64,000 bases of DNA from Novosphingobium rosa NBRC 15208 (GTDB lineage: Bacteria > Pseudomonadota > Alphaproteobacteria > Sphingomonadales > Sphingomonadaceae). Shown piece after piece: positions 7,666 to 16,651 of this stretch. The DNA is taken from assembly GCF_001598555.1 (NCBI RefSeq), contig NZ_BCZE01000037.1, positions 1-64,000 of the forward strand. Direction: 5' to 3'. The notes beneath the pieces are model-generated. The model did no database searches. It was given only the letters and a program-made list of their open reading frames with translations, and was not told the DNA's origin. Position 1 is the first letter of the stretch. Every line of letters starts with the position of its first letter. A program made the translations under genes and the position numbers.

Positions 7666-9003
7666 CTATCGTTTCAGCGAAGCGGCTTCCTCAAGGCTGA
7701 GCGAGGCGGTTTCGGGCGCCAGCAACAGCGAGATCGCCAGACCCAGAAAGGTGATGGCCGCCGCCGCCTGCATGGTGTGGCCGATGCCGATCCACTCCAG
7801 CGCCACCGGCACCAGCCATGTGCCCGCCGAAGAGCTGAGCGCCGCCAGAGACGCGCCGAAGCCCACCGCGGCGGGGCGGATTTCGGTGGGAAACAGCTCG
7901 TTGGGATAGACGATTTCCAGCACCTGCGCGCCGCCGATGAACAGGGCATAGATGCCGAACAGCGTCAGCACGATCCAGCCCGGCGCATCTGGGAACAGCC
8001 CCAGCCCCAGCAAGCCCAGCCCGGAAAACAGGAAGCTGCCGATGATCATCGTGCGCCGCCCGATGATGTCGATCAGCCCGGTGGCGAGGCCGCAGCCCAC
8101 CGCCAGCAGCAAGGTGATGGCGATCGAGCCGTAGGAGGCCATGTCGCCTGTCAGATGCAGCGCGGAAAACAGGCGCGGCACAAAAGCATAGAGCGCGAAC
8201 ATCGGCACCACGGCGCAGGCCCAGAACACCACCACGAACAGGATGCGCGGCCCGTAACCGGCGCGGATCGCATCGAGGAAGCGCATCGCCCCGGCGGGCG
8301 CATGTTCGCCAAGATTCGCCAGCGAGAAGGTGGGGCCATAGACCTTCTTGATGATGCGGTCGGCCTCGTCGCGGCGGCCCTTGCTCAGCAGCCAGCGCGG
8401 CGATTCCGGCGCATCCAGGCGCAGCAGCAGCATGGTGATGGCGATCAGCGCCGGGCTGGCCATGATATGGCGCCATGCTTCCGGACCCCAGATTTTCAGC
8501 GCCGTGGTGCCCACGATATAGGCCAGGGCCGCCCCCGCAAACCACATCACCGTCAGCAGCGAGAGGCGCGAACCCCGGCTCTTCTGCGGGATGAATTCGG
8601 TCAGCAACGATCCCGCCGAGGTGTATTCGATGCCCACGGCCAGACCCGAGAACACCCGCAGCCCTGCCATCACCGCGCTGTTCTGCACCCAATACATCGA
8701 GAGCGAGACGGCAAGGATGATCAGCGGCCCCAACGCATAGGGGCGGCGTCGCCCGAAGCGCCCGGTCAGCGCGCCGCCGACAAAACCGCCGAAGAACACG
8801 CCCAGCAGCTCCATGGCGGCGACCATGCCCTGCTCATTGCCGCTCAAGTGCAGCTCGGAGGCGATGGGGATGGTCGCCACGCCGATCACGCTGACGATAT
8901 AGCCCACCATCGACCAGCCGATGCAGGCGCTCAGGGTCAGATGCTGGTGGAAGCGGTTCACCGCCACATCCTCGATCCTGATCGGTGTTTCGGATGATGT
9001 CAT
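7666..9003 (-). CDS. MFS transporter, sugar/aromatic-acid porter type (copy 1)
   Basis: A 445-residue, 12-helix major facilitator. The loop motif GRFGRRRPYALG after TM2 and PESPRWLLSKGR in the central loop are sugar-porter/AAHS-like signatures. It is clearly paralogous to the transporter at 12993-14330: the same length, DEADRIIKKVYGP against DADRIIKQVFGP, and near-identical YPNELFPTEIR segments. The start is ATG 9003 with AAGGATTC just upstream. It probably imports the substrate of the neighbouring catabolic operon together with the porin upstream of it; the substrate is unknown. Confidence 0.88.
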   Translation of the reverse strand: MTSSETPIRIEDVAVNRFHQHLTLSACIGWSMVGYIVSVIGVATIPIASELHLSGNEQGMVAAMELLGVFFGGFVGGALTGRFGRRRPYALGPLIILAVSLSMYWVQNSAVMAGLRVFSGLAVGIEYTSAGSLLTEFIPQKSRGSRLSLLTVMWFAGAALAYIVGTTALKIWGPEAWRHIMASPALIAITMLLLRLDAPESPRWLLSKGRRDEADRIIKKVYGPTFSLANLGEHAPAGAMRFLDAIRAGYGPRILFVVVFWACAVVPMFALYAFVPRLFSALHLTGDMASYGSIAITLLLAVGCGLATGLIDIIGRRTMIIGSFLFSGLGLLGLGLFPDAPGWIVLTLFGIYALFIGGAQVLEIVYPNELFPTEIRPAAVGFGASLAALSSSAGTWLVPVALEWIGIGHTMQAAAAITFLGLAISLLLAPETASLSLEEAASLKR

Positions 9004-9065
9004 GAAGAATCCTTATCCGTGAAATGCGTGGAGCTGGCCAGAGCGTGAGCGGGGTGATGTGCGGT

Positions 9066-10424
9066 TCAGAAGTAGTAACCAAAGATGCACAGGAACGAGA
9101 CCTTGGTGCGATTGTCCCCGCCCATGGCCGCGCCTTGCGAGAACTGGCCCGCGCCGATGTTGGGATCGTTCTGGCCGATCAGCGCTTCGGTCCAGACGCG
9201 AATGCGCTGATGCGCCTTGTCGGTCCAATAGGCGCCGACATTGACGCGGGTGGTGTCCCTGAAACCCGCCGCATCCTTGAGGAAGCGGGCATAGTTGGCA
9301 TAGAGGTCCAGCTTCACCGGGAGCTTGCCGGTATCGATGCTGCGGCCAACCTCGCCGAACACCAGCGTGCCATGGGCGGCGATGTTGTAGGCGCCGTCGT
9401 AATCGCCCACCGAAACCACCTCCCGGTTGCCCGGATTACGGGCCCAGATGTCCTGACGCGCCACGCGGGCGGCGGCATGCCAGGGGCCTTGCGTGGCCTT
9501 GAGGCTCAGCGCGAAGCTGTGGCGCGCGCCGTTGAGGCCGGTGTCGAAATTGTGGATTTCCGAAATCCATGCCGAAGCTGCCACGGTCAGGCTGCTGTTG
9601 GGGTTGGCGATCAGCCTGTAGTGGACATTGCCGATGCCCATGTTGCGCTCGGCATTGCTGGAGCCGTTGGCGAGGCCGTTGTCGCCCTTCACGATATTGA
9701 CCGAATAGCGCGAACTGTCCGCGCTGATGCCGAAAGCGGCCGGGGCTGGGGCGGGGAAGAAGCCGCCGGCAAAGCTCAGGCGCTTGCCGTTATGCGCGAA
9801 AGTGGCGCCGACATTGTAGGTTTCCTCCATGCCATAGACGAAGCCGAGGCTGTTGAGGAAGGATGAGCCGAAGAACTGGTCGTCGAAAGGCACCGGTTGC
9901 AGGCCGAAAGCCACCTTGTTCTTGGCGTCCAGCTTGACCCCTGCATAGGCATAGACTGGAAAGCTGATCTCGCCGGGGTAATTCTGATAGCCCGAGGCTT
10001 TGCCGTAGAGAAAGCTGCCACCGTAAAAACGGTACTGCGCCGAGGCGAAAAACTTCGAGGAATCGTAATCCGCGCTCAGGATCACCGTGTCGAAGGAGAG
10101 GTGGCTGGAGGTCTTGCGCGCACCCGCGCCATTGGCATCGTTGAAGCGCAGATCGTAGCGGCCACGCACAGCGCCGCCCAGCTTCAGCTTGCCCGCGCTG
10201 TCCACCGGCGTATCGGCGGCGGCAACCTTGGCGGCCGCCGTGTTGGCGGGCGGCGGCGAGAAGCGCGAAGGCTCGGCGGTGTTCTGGATCACGGGCGCTG
10301 CAGGCAGCGGTGCGGGATCGATCATCACCTCGGCCGCGGCGGTTTCAGGCGCGACATCAGCAGCAAGCGCAGGCGAGGCCAGCGTGGCGGCAGCGGCAAG
10401 CGTAACAGTGGCAATCATGGTCAT
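9066..10424 (-). CDS. outer-membrane beta-barrel porin
   Basis: About 452 residues. The signal peptide (MTMIATVTLAAAATLASPALA) is followed by a Pro/Ala-rich stretch and then a long run of alternating polar/aromatic strands (VRGRYDLRF, FFASAQYRFYG, YAYAGVKLD, VNVGAYWTD), ending in an aromatic residue (GYYF) as outer-membrane porins do. The start is placed at 10424 after GGGGAGGG; longer readings lack a signal peptide. It lies 62 bp upstream of MFS copy 1 on the same strand, so porin and inner-membrane importer probably form one transcript. Confidence 0.8.
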   Translation of the reverse strand: MTMIATVTLAAAATLASPALAADVAPETAAAEVMIDPAPLPAAPVIQNTAEPSRFSPPPANTAAAKVAAADTPVDSAGKLKLGGAVRGRYDLRFNDANGAGARKTSSHLSFDTVILSADYDSSKFFASAQYRFYGGSFLYGKASGYQNYPGEISFPVYAYAGVKLDAKNKVAFGLQPVPFDDQFFGSSFLNSLGFVYGMEETYNVGATFAHNGKRLSFAGGFFPAPAPAAFGISADSSRYSVNIVKGDNGLANGSSNAERNMGIGNVHYRLIANPNSSLTVAASAWISEIHNFDTGLNGARHSFALSLKATQGPWHAAARVARQDIWARNPGNREVVSVGDYDGAYNIAAHGTLVFGEVGRSIDTGKLPVKLDLYANYARFLKDAAGFRDTTRVNVGAYWTDKAHQRIRVWTEALIGQNDPNIGAGQFSQGAAMGGDNRTKVSFLCIFGYYF

Positions 10425-10452
10425 ACCCTCCCCAAGGCGTGTTCTATCGTTG

Positions 10453-10566
10453 GGCTTGCCCCCGTTTTCGGGCAAAGCCTCCCCGTGCCCCGCAGCGCGG
10501 GGCTTTGGCCGTTACGGCCTGCGTGTGGTGGTTCCTTCCGCCCCCTCACGACGAGGGGACGGAAGG
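10453..10566. terminator. cluster of three strong hairpins
   Basis: Between the aldehyde dehydrogenase stop and the porin start are three stem-loops: 10534-10566 (14-base arms), 10487-10503 (GCCCCGC/GCGGGGC, 3-base loop) and 10453-10479. None is followed by a long T-run. They could end or attenuate the catabolic transcript before the porin gene. Confidence 0.5.
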
Positions 10567-10575
10567 CCTTGCGTC

Positions 10576-12063
10576 TTATGCCGAGGCGTCGATCCAGATG
10601 GTCTTGATCTCGGTGTACTGGTCATGCGCCCATTGCGACTTGTCGCGCCCGCCGAAGCCGGACTGCTTGTAGCCGCCGAAGGGCGTGGTGATGTCGCCTT
10701 CGCCAAAGCAGTTGATCGTCACCACGCCGGCGCGGATCTCGCGCGAGAGGCGCAGCGCGTGTTTCAGACTGCCGGTGTAGGCCGAGGCGGCCAGACCGTA
10801 GATCGTGTCATTGGCGAGGGTGATGGCCTCATCGATGGTCTCGAAAGTGGTGACGGCCAGCACCGGGCCGAAGACCTCCTCCTGGAACAGGCGGTCTGCG
10901 GGCTTCACCCCGTCGACGATGGTGGCCTCGACGAACACGCCATCCCGCGTGCCACCGCCGACGCGGACAGCAGCCTTGTCGGCCTCATCGAGGAAGGTCT
11001 TCACCTTCTCGAAATGGGCCTTGCTCACCAGCGCGCCCAGACGGTTGTCCGGGTCCATCGGATCGCCCAGCTTCCAGTCGGAGAGCTTTTCTACCACACG
11101 GTCGAGCAGCGCATCCTTGATGCTGGCATGCACGATCAGCCGCGAGGAGGCCGAGCAGTTCTCGCCCATGTTCCAGAAAGCGCCGGCCGCGATATGCTCG
11201 GCCACGGCGTCCAGATCTTCGACATCGCCCATCACCACGGCGGGGTTCTTGCCACCCAGCTCCAGCACGATACGCTTGAGGTTCGATTCCGCCGCATAGC
11301 TCAGGAACTTGCGCCCCGTTGCCGTCGAGCCGGTGAAGCTGACCATGGCGATGTCCTCATGGCGACCGATGGGCTCGCCCACCTCGCGTCCGCTGCCGGG
11401 CACGATGTTGAAGACGCCTGCCGGAATGCCCGCTTCCTGCGCCAGTTTAGCCACATAGAGTGCCGTCAGCGTGGTTTCCGCCGCAGGCTTCACCACGATG
11501 GAGCAGCCCGCCGCCAGCGAGGGGCCGATCTTCCACGCCAACATCAGCAGCGGGAAGTTCCACGGCAGCACGAGGCCCACCACGCCGATGGGCTCACGCA
11601 CCACCAGAGCAACGGCATTGTTGCCGACCGGCGCGGTGTTGTCATAGACCTTGTCGATCAGCTCGGCATGCCAGCGGATGGTGTGGATCGTCTCGGGCAC
11701 GTCCACCGTCTCGCATTCGGCGACCGGCTTGCCGCTGTCGAGGCTTTCCAGCACGGAAAGCTGGTGGCTGTGGTCTTCCAGCAGATCGGCGAAGCGCAGC
11801 AGGATATGCTTGCGCTCCGAGGGGGCCAGCTTCCACCAGCGGCCATCCTCGAAAGCGGCCTTGGCCGCGGCGACGGCGGCGTCCACATCGCGGCTGTCAC
11901 CGGCGGCGATCTGGCCCAGCGAGGCGCCGGTGGCGGGGTTGGTGGTCTCGAAGGTGCCGCCACCGATGGCGTCGCGGAAGGCGCCATCGATGAAGGCCTG
12001 ACGCGGCGTGTCCAGCCCGGCGGCTATGGTGGCGTATTCGGCCTTGGACAGCAGCTCAGCCAA
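10576..12063 (-). CDS. aldehyde dehydrogenase, PuuC-like
   Basis: A 495-residue NAD(P)-dependent aldehyde dehydrogenase. It has the PWNFPLL motif, the NAD loop FTGSTATGRK, catalytic Glu in LELGGKNP and nucleophile Cys in MGENCSASSR. Its layout and C-terminus (TPFGGYKQSGFGGRDKS) resemble gamma-glutamyl-gamma-aminobutyraldehyde dehydrogenase, but 2-oxoglutarate-semialdehyde and betaine-aldehyde enzymes look similar. It starts with TTG at 12063, overlapping the DapA-like gene by 8 nt, with AAGGAG 7 nt upstream, so the two are translationally coupled. Confidence 0.88.
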   Translation of the reverse strand: MAELLSKAEYATIAAGLDTPRQAFIDGAFRDAIGGGTFETTNPATGASLGQIAAGDSRDVDAAVAAAKAAFEDGRWWKLAPSERKHILLRFADLLEDHSHQLSVLESLDSGKPVAECETVDVPETIHTIRWHAELIDKVYDNTAPVGNNAVALVVREPIGVVGLVLPWNFPLLMLAWKIGPSLAAGCSIVVKPAAETTLTALYVAKLAQEAGIPAGVFNIVPGSGREVGEPIGRHEDIAMVSFTGSTATGRKFLSYAAESNLKRIVLELGGKNPAVVMGDVEDLDAVAEHIAAGAFWNMGENCSASSRLIVHASIKDALLDRVVEKLSDWKLGDPMDPDNRLGALVSKAHFEKVKTFLDEADKAAVRVGGGTRDGVFVEATIVDGVKPADRLFQEEVFGPVLAVTTFETIDEAITLANDTIYGLAASAYTGSLKHALRLSREIRAGVVTINCFGEGDITTPFGGYKQSGFGGRDKSQWAHDQYTEIKTIWIDASA

Positions 12064-12967
12064 GAACCTTCTCCTTGGTGACGGCGGCGACTTCGGCCTT
12101 CAGCGCGGTGATGACATTGCCCAGTTCGGCCTTCTCGTCAGCATTCAGCGGCTGAAGCGGCGCGCGCACGCCGCCGGTCTTCAGGCCGATGAATTCGCTG
12201 CCCGCCTTGATTGACTGGACGAACTTGCCGTTCTCAAGGAAGTCCATCAGCGGCAGCATGGCCGACATGATCTTGCGGCCCTTGGTAAAGTCACCCTCGA
12301 CCACGCAGGCCTGATAGAGCGCGACATGCTCGGCGGGGGTGAAGTTGGACCCCGCGCACACCCAGCTGGTGGCGCCCCAGGCGAAGAATTCCAGCGCCTG
12401 ATCGTCCCAGCCGCAGGAGAGGGCGATTTCGGGATAGTTACGGGCCAGACGGTGCAAGCGGATCGGATCGCCCGAGCTTTCCTTGATCGACTGGATGTTC
12501 TTCGTGCCCTTGATGGCGGCAAAGAAATCATCACCCATGCTCACGCCCATGCGGGCGGGGTAGTTGTAGAGCATGATCGGCAGATCGGCGGCGGCGTCCA
12601 CGGCCAGCACATGGGCGGCGATCTCAGCCTCGGTGGGCAGGGCGTAGGGCGGGGTGGTGACGAGGATGGCGTCGGCGCCGATCTCGCTGGCGTGCCGGGC
12701 GAAGGCCACGGCATCCTCGGTGCGGATGGCGCCGGTGCCCACGATCAGCGGCAGGCGGGTGCCGATCACCTTGCGGGTGCGCTCGGCCAGCTGCTGGCGC
12801 TCCTGCGTGGTCTGGGCGTAATATTCGCCGGTCGAGCCGCCGATGATGATGCCATGCACACCGCTGGCGATCAGATGCTCCAGCACCGCGTCGAAAGCGG
12901 GCCAGTCGATCTGGTTGTCTGCGGTCAGCGGCGTGATCGCCGGGGTGTAGATGCCTTCGAACTTCAT
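12056..12967 (-). CDS. DapA-family lyase/deaminase
   Basis: A 303-residue TIM barrel of the dihydrodipicolinate synthase/N-acetylneuraminate lyase superfamily. It has the GGSTGEYY motif, the Tyr of YNYPARMG and the Schiff-base Lys of SIKESSGD. DapA itself is a housekeeping gene; here the catabolic neighbours argue for a degradative member, for example a pyrroline-4-hydroxy-2-carboxylate deaminase or a 2-keto-3-deoxy sugar-acid dehydratase. It precedes and overlaps the aldehyde dehydrogenase, so its product may feed that enzyme, as 2-oxoglutarate semialdehyde does in hydroxyproline breakdown. Confidence 0.88.
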   Translation of the reverse strand: MKFEGIYTPAITPLTADNQIDWPAFDAVLEHLIASGVHGIIIGGSTGEYYAQTTQERQQLAERTRKVIGTRLPLIVGTGAIRTEDAVAFARHASEIGADAILVTTPPYALPTEAEIAAHVLAVDAAADLPIMLYNYPARMGVSMGDDFFAAIKGTKNIQSIKESSGDPIRLHRLARNYPEIALSCGWDDQALEFFAWGATSWVCAGSNFTPAEHVALYQACVVEGDFTKGRKIMSAMLPLMDFLENGKFVQSIKAGSEFIGLKTGGVRAPLQPLNADEKAELGNVITALKAEVAAVTKEKVLG

Positions 12968-12992
12968 GGAACGTCTCCGTTGAAAGGGGGGA

Positions 12993-14330
12993 TCAGGTAC
13001 GGTTGGGGAGGGCCGAGGCTTCGGCGAGATTGAGTGCGCGGGTCTCGGGCGCCAGCGCCAGCGAGACGATCAGGCCGACCAGCGTCACGCCTGCCGCGAT
13101 GTACATCGTCACGCCGATGCCGTAGCGGTCGAGCGAGATCGGCACGAGCCACGTCCCCGCCGCCGCGCCGATGCGCGAGAAGCTGGTGCCGAAGCCCACG
13201 GCCACGGCGCGGATTTCGGTGGGGAAGATCTCGTTGGGATAGACCAGCTGGAGCACCTGCGCGCCGCCGATGAACACCGCATAGCTGCCGAACAGCAGCA
13301 GGATCATCAGCGGCGAGGCATCGGCCGAATAGCCCAGACCCAGCAGCGCCAGCCCCGACCACAGGAAGCTGTGGATCACCATCGGGCGGCGGCCGATGCC
13401 GTTGATGAGGCCGGTGGCGATGATGCAGCCCACCACGAAGAGCAGGGTGATGGCGATGGAGCCGAACGCCGCCATCTCGCCATGGAGGTTGAGCGCCAGC
13501 AGCACCTTGGGCGCAAAGGCATAGACCGCGAAGACCGGGATCACCGAGCAGGTCCAGAACAGCGAGACGAAAGCCAGACGGCTGCCGTAACCGGCCTTCA
13601 GCAGGCCCCAGAGCGAGATGTTCGAACGCTCGGGCTCGGCGGCCAGATCGGCCATGGAATACTGAGGCCCGAAAACCTGCTTGATTATGCGGTCGGCATC
13701 CTCGCGGCGGCCCTTGCTGATCAGCCAGCGGGGCGATTCAGGGGTGCCCAGACGCAGCACGAAGAGGATCAGGCCAAAGAGGGCGGTGCTGGCCAGCGCC
13801 AGACGCCAGGCCTGCGCCCCGCCGAACTGCAGGATGGCATTGCCCATGATGTAGGCGCAGGCGGCGCCCGCGAACCACAGGATGGTCAGCGTGGCCAGCC
13901 GGGGGCCACGCGCCGTCTTGGGCAGGAATTCCACCAGCAGTGCTGTGGCCACCGGATATTCGATGCCGACCGCCACGCCGAGCATGAAGCGGCAGGCGAA
14001 CAGCTGCCAGCCAGCGGAGATCACCAGCTGGACGATGGAGAAGGCCATGAACAGGACGGGCCCCACGAAGAACACGCGCTTGCGCCCGAAATGATCGGTC
14101 AGCCAGCCACCGACCATGCCGCCGCAAAAGATGCCGATCAGCGCCGAGGCGGCGATCAGCCCCTGCCACAGGCTGTCGACATGTAGCGCGTCGGCCATCT
14201 GCACCATCACGACGCCGATGATGCTCAGCACATAGCCATCCACGAAGGAGCCGCCGCCAGAACGCACGGTCAGCCTTTTGTGGAAGCGGTTGAGCGGAAT
14301 GTCTTCGAGGGTTTGGCCCTTCATAAGCAT
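12993..14330 (-). CDS. MFS transporter (copy 2)
   Basis: A 445-residue, 12-helix major facilitator and paralogue of the one at 7666-9003, with the same signatures (DHFGRKRVFFVG after TM2, PESPRWLISKGR in the central loop, YPNEIFPTEIR near TM10). It lies between the FAD oxidase and the DapA-like gene on the same strand with short gaps, so it is probably the importer belonging to this operon. The two copies may carry related substrates or the same one with different affinity. Confidence 0.88.
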   Translation of the reverse strand: MLMKGQTLEDIPLNRFHKRLTVRSGGGSFVDGYVLSIIGVVMVQMADALHVDSLWQGLIAASALIGIFCGGMVGGWLTDHFGRKRVFFVGPVLFMAFSIVQLVISAGWQLFACRFMLGVAVGIEYPVATALLVEFLPKTARGPRLATLTILWFAGAACAYIMGNAILQFGGAQAWRLALASTALFGLILFVLRLGTPESPRWLISKGRREDADRIIKQVFGPQYSMADLAAEPERSNISLWGLLKAGYGSRLAFVSLFWTCSVIPVFAVYAFAPKVLLALNLHGEMAAFGSIAITLLFVVGCIIATGLINGIGRRPMVIHSFLWSGLALLGLGYSADASPLMILLLFGSYAVFIGGAQVLQLVYPNEIFPTEIRAVAVGFGTSFSRIGAAAGTWLVPISLDRYGIGVTMYIAAGVTLVGLIVSLALAPETRALNLAEASALPNRT

Positions 14331-14358
14331 GGTTGTTCTCCCGTTGTCTTGTGGTTGC

Positions 14359-15678
14359 TTAGCGTTCCAGACCGGCGCGATACTGGCCCCAGGCGAAGCT
14401 GGCGTTCACACCGATGTCGAGGAAGGGGCGCGGCGGATTGCGGTTCGGCCCGGGCGAGGCGAGCAGGAAGTCGATCACCTCGCTGCGCTCGCCCGCCAGC
14501 CAGTCGGCCAGCAGCAGACCGGTCGCGGTGCCGCGCGTGACGCCAAGGCCGTTGCAACCCATCGCGCCGTAAACATTGTCGGCCAGCTGCCCGAACTGCG
14601 ACTGATGGTTGCGCGCCATGGCCAGCGCGCCGCCCCAAGTGTAGTCGAACTCGACATCGGGCAGCATCGGGAAGCGGCGGTCGTAAGAGATGCGATGCTG
14701 CTTGCGGAACGCCTCAAGATAGCGCGGGCGGGCGCGGCCATCGGGGATGAAGGCGAAGCTGTTGCGCACCAGCAGGCGGTTGTCGGCGGTGCGGCGCAGG
14801 GTGGTGCCCATGGGATCGGCGGGGATCAGGCCCCAGAAATCCTTGCCGCCCAAGCGGGCCTGTTCGTCCTGCGTCAGCACGCGGGTCAGGCTGCCGTAGG
14901 TGAAGGTGGGCACGAAGCTGTTCTTCAGGAAGCCGAAGGCCATGCCGAAAGCATTGGTGGTCAGCAAAAGCTTGTCGGCGATGATGCGGCCACGGGCATG
15001 GGTCAGCGTGAGCTTCCGGCCATAGTCGACGCCGGTGATCGGCGTGCCTTCATACAGGGTGACATTGGCGGGCAGCGTCTCGGCCAGACCTTTCACCAAG
15101 GCCGAGGGCTGGATCAGCGCCGTGCCGGGGGTGAAGAGCGCCTTGCGGTAGAAATGCGTGCCGATGTGATCGGGCAGATCCTTGCCCTCGATCACCTCAT
15201 AGGGCTGGCCCAGCTTGTCGAGACCGCCGCGATAGGCGTCGAGAATGGCGATGCCGCGATCCTCCACGGCGCCTTGATATTTGCCCGAAGCGCGCATCTG
15301 GCAATCGATGCCATGCTGCGCGACCACCTCTTTCAGGTGGTTCTGGCCGGTCATGTTCAGCTTGAGGACCAGCTTGGCCGTGTCGATATCGCCGATGTAA
15401 TCAGGCGCGCCAATGTCATGCGGCAGGTCGATGGCGAAACCGGCGTTGCGGCCCGAGGGGCCAAAGCCCACCTCCTGCGCCTCGATCAGCAGGATTTCGT
15501 CGGCGGGGAAGCGTTCGGCCAAACGGCGGGCGGCGGCCAGACCCGTAAAACCCGCGCCCACGATCACCCAGCGCGCATGGCTTTCGCCCTGATGCGGCGC
15601 CTTGGGGGTGCGCCTGGGGCTGAGATGATACCAGCCGCAGCCGGTATCGTCAGCGGGAAGGTCTTTGACGGTATGCAT
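14359..15678 (-). CDS. FAD-dependent amine/amino-acid oxidoreductase (DAO family)
   Basis: About 439 residues. After a 36-residue extension comes the FAD Rossmann motif WVIVGAGFTGLAAARRLAE, then VGFGPSGRNAGF, a hallmark of the DadA/PuuB (gamma-glutamylputrescine oxidase) branch, and a C-terminal FAD-binding stretch GCNGLGVTRGTATG. The expected reaction is oxidation of an amine or D-amino/imino acid to an imine. The start is placed at 15678 (MHTVKDLP), because the upstream part of the open frame has no family similarity. It heads the operon oxidase - MFS - DapA-like - aldehyde dehydrogenase. Confidence 0.82.
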   Translation of the reverse strand: MHTVKDLPADDTGCGWYHLSPRRTPKAPHQGESHARWVIVGAGFTGLAAARRLAERFPADEILLIEAQEVGFGPSGRNAGFAIDLPHDIGAPDYIGDIDTAKLVLKLNMTGQNHLKEVVAQHGIDCQMRASGKYQGAVEDRGIAILDAYRGGLDKLGQPYEVIEGKDLPDHIGTHFYRKALFTPGTALIQPSALVKGLAETLPANVTLYEGTPITGVDYGRKLTLTHARGRIIADKLLLTTNAFGMAFGFLKNSFVPTFTYGSLTRVLTQDEQARLGGKDFWGLIPADPMGTTLRRTADNRLLVRNSFAFIPDGRARPRYLEAFRKQHRISYDRRFPMLPDVEFDYTWGGALAMARNHQSQFGQLADNVYGAMGCNGLGVTRGTATGLLLADWLAGERSEVIDFLLASPGPNRNPPRPFLDIGVNASFAWGQYRAGLER

Positions 15679-15764
15679 GGCAGGAACTCGTGACAAGGGC
15701 GTGCCTCGACACCTCGGCGGTGCCATGGGCAGCGAGTTTTGAAAGGAAATGAGGCGGAGACGGA

Positions 15765-16478
15765 TCAGCTGAGCGGGATGTCCAGCCCCTCCGGCGTGGC
15801 GTAATCGGACATGCGGCGGCGCGAGAGATCCCAATGCGCCCGCACCAGCATGCCGGCGCGATCCGGGCTGCGGCTGGCGATGGCCTCGATGATCTGGTCA
15901 TGCTGCTCGACGGCGGAGCGCAGGCTGTCCTGCATCTCCTGCGTGGGCGGATGCCGGTAGAAGGTCATGCCAAGCCGGGCATGGTCAATCAGCAGGCGGC
16001 GCAGGCTGGGCATCAGATAGTCGTTATGCGCCATCTGGCCGATCGCGAAGTGGAAGCGATCGTTGTAATGGACGCGTTCGTTCACATCGCCGGCCTCGAT
16101 CGCCATGCGGAAGCGGCGCTGAATGTCCTTCAGCCCGTCGATCTCGGCGGTTGTGGCGTTGGTGGCCGCCAACTGGGTGGTGGCGACATAGAGCAACGGC
16201 GCGGCCAGAAAGAAATTGCGCAGCGACTGATAGCTCATGGACGAGACGCGGGCGGGGCGGTTGGGCTCCAGCTCCAGATAGCCTTCGGCGGCCAGCTGAC
16301 GCATCAGTTCACGCACTGGCGGGCGCGAGAGGCCGAATTCATCGGCCAGCGCCACCTCATCCACCACCGCGCCCGGAGCCAGCTCCATCGTCACGATCCG
16401 GCGGCGCAGGCTGTCATTCAGGACGGCCTTGCGGTCTTGAGGTTGCGCGGCAGCCTCGATCATGTCTGGCGCTTTCAT
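15765..16478 (-). CDS. GntR-family regulator with FCD domain (second)
   Basis: A 237-residue regulator. The winged helix (about 15-75) contains DEVALADEFGLSRPPVREL; the FCD domain has the metal-binding residues N/D-x3-H (NDRFHFAIG), EQHDQII and RAHWDL. The start at 16478 follows GGAGAGG; a longer frame exists but lacks a ribosome site. It sits just upstream of the FAD oxidase on the same strand and divergent from the EamA exporter, the classical position for the repressor of this catabolic operon. Confidence 0.88.
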   Translation of the reverse strand: MKAPDMIEAAAQPQDRKAVLNDSLRRRIVTMELAPGAVVDEVALADEFGLSRPPVRELMRQLAAEGYLELEPNRPARVSSMSYQSLRNFFLAAPLLYVATTQLAATNATTAEIDGLKDIQRRFRMAIEAGDVNERVHYNDRFHFAIGQMAHNDYLMPSLRRLLIDHARLGMTFYRHPPTQEMQDSLRSAVEQHDQIIEAIASRSPDRAGMLVRAHWDLSRRRMSDYATPEGLDIPLS

Positions 16479-16539
16479 ACCTGCCTCTCCACCGCCCGGG
16501 TGGGGCGGCTTTCTCCATGTCGTCGCTTTTAGGGCAACT

Positions 16540-16567
16540 TTGACGGCGATCTGAGTCGAAATACAAT
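16540..16567 (+). promoter_or_regulatory. predicted sigma-70 promoter for the EamA transporter
   Basis: TTGACG (16540-16545) and TACAAT (16562-16567) are separated by 16 bp and point towards the transporter starting at 16652. A small dyad TGTAGACA overlaps the expected transcription start and could bind the adjacent GntR protein. Confidence 0.5.
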
Positions 16568-16651
16568 CTGTAGACATTGCATAGACTGAAAGAAGGCATC
16601 TCGTCTATAGGGCGCGCAACAGATTTTGATTCGCGCCATGGGGACGTAAAA

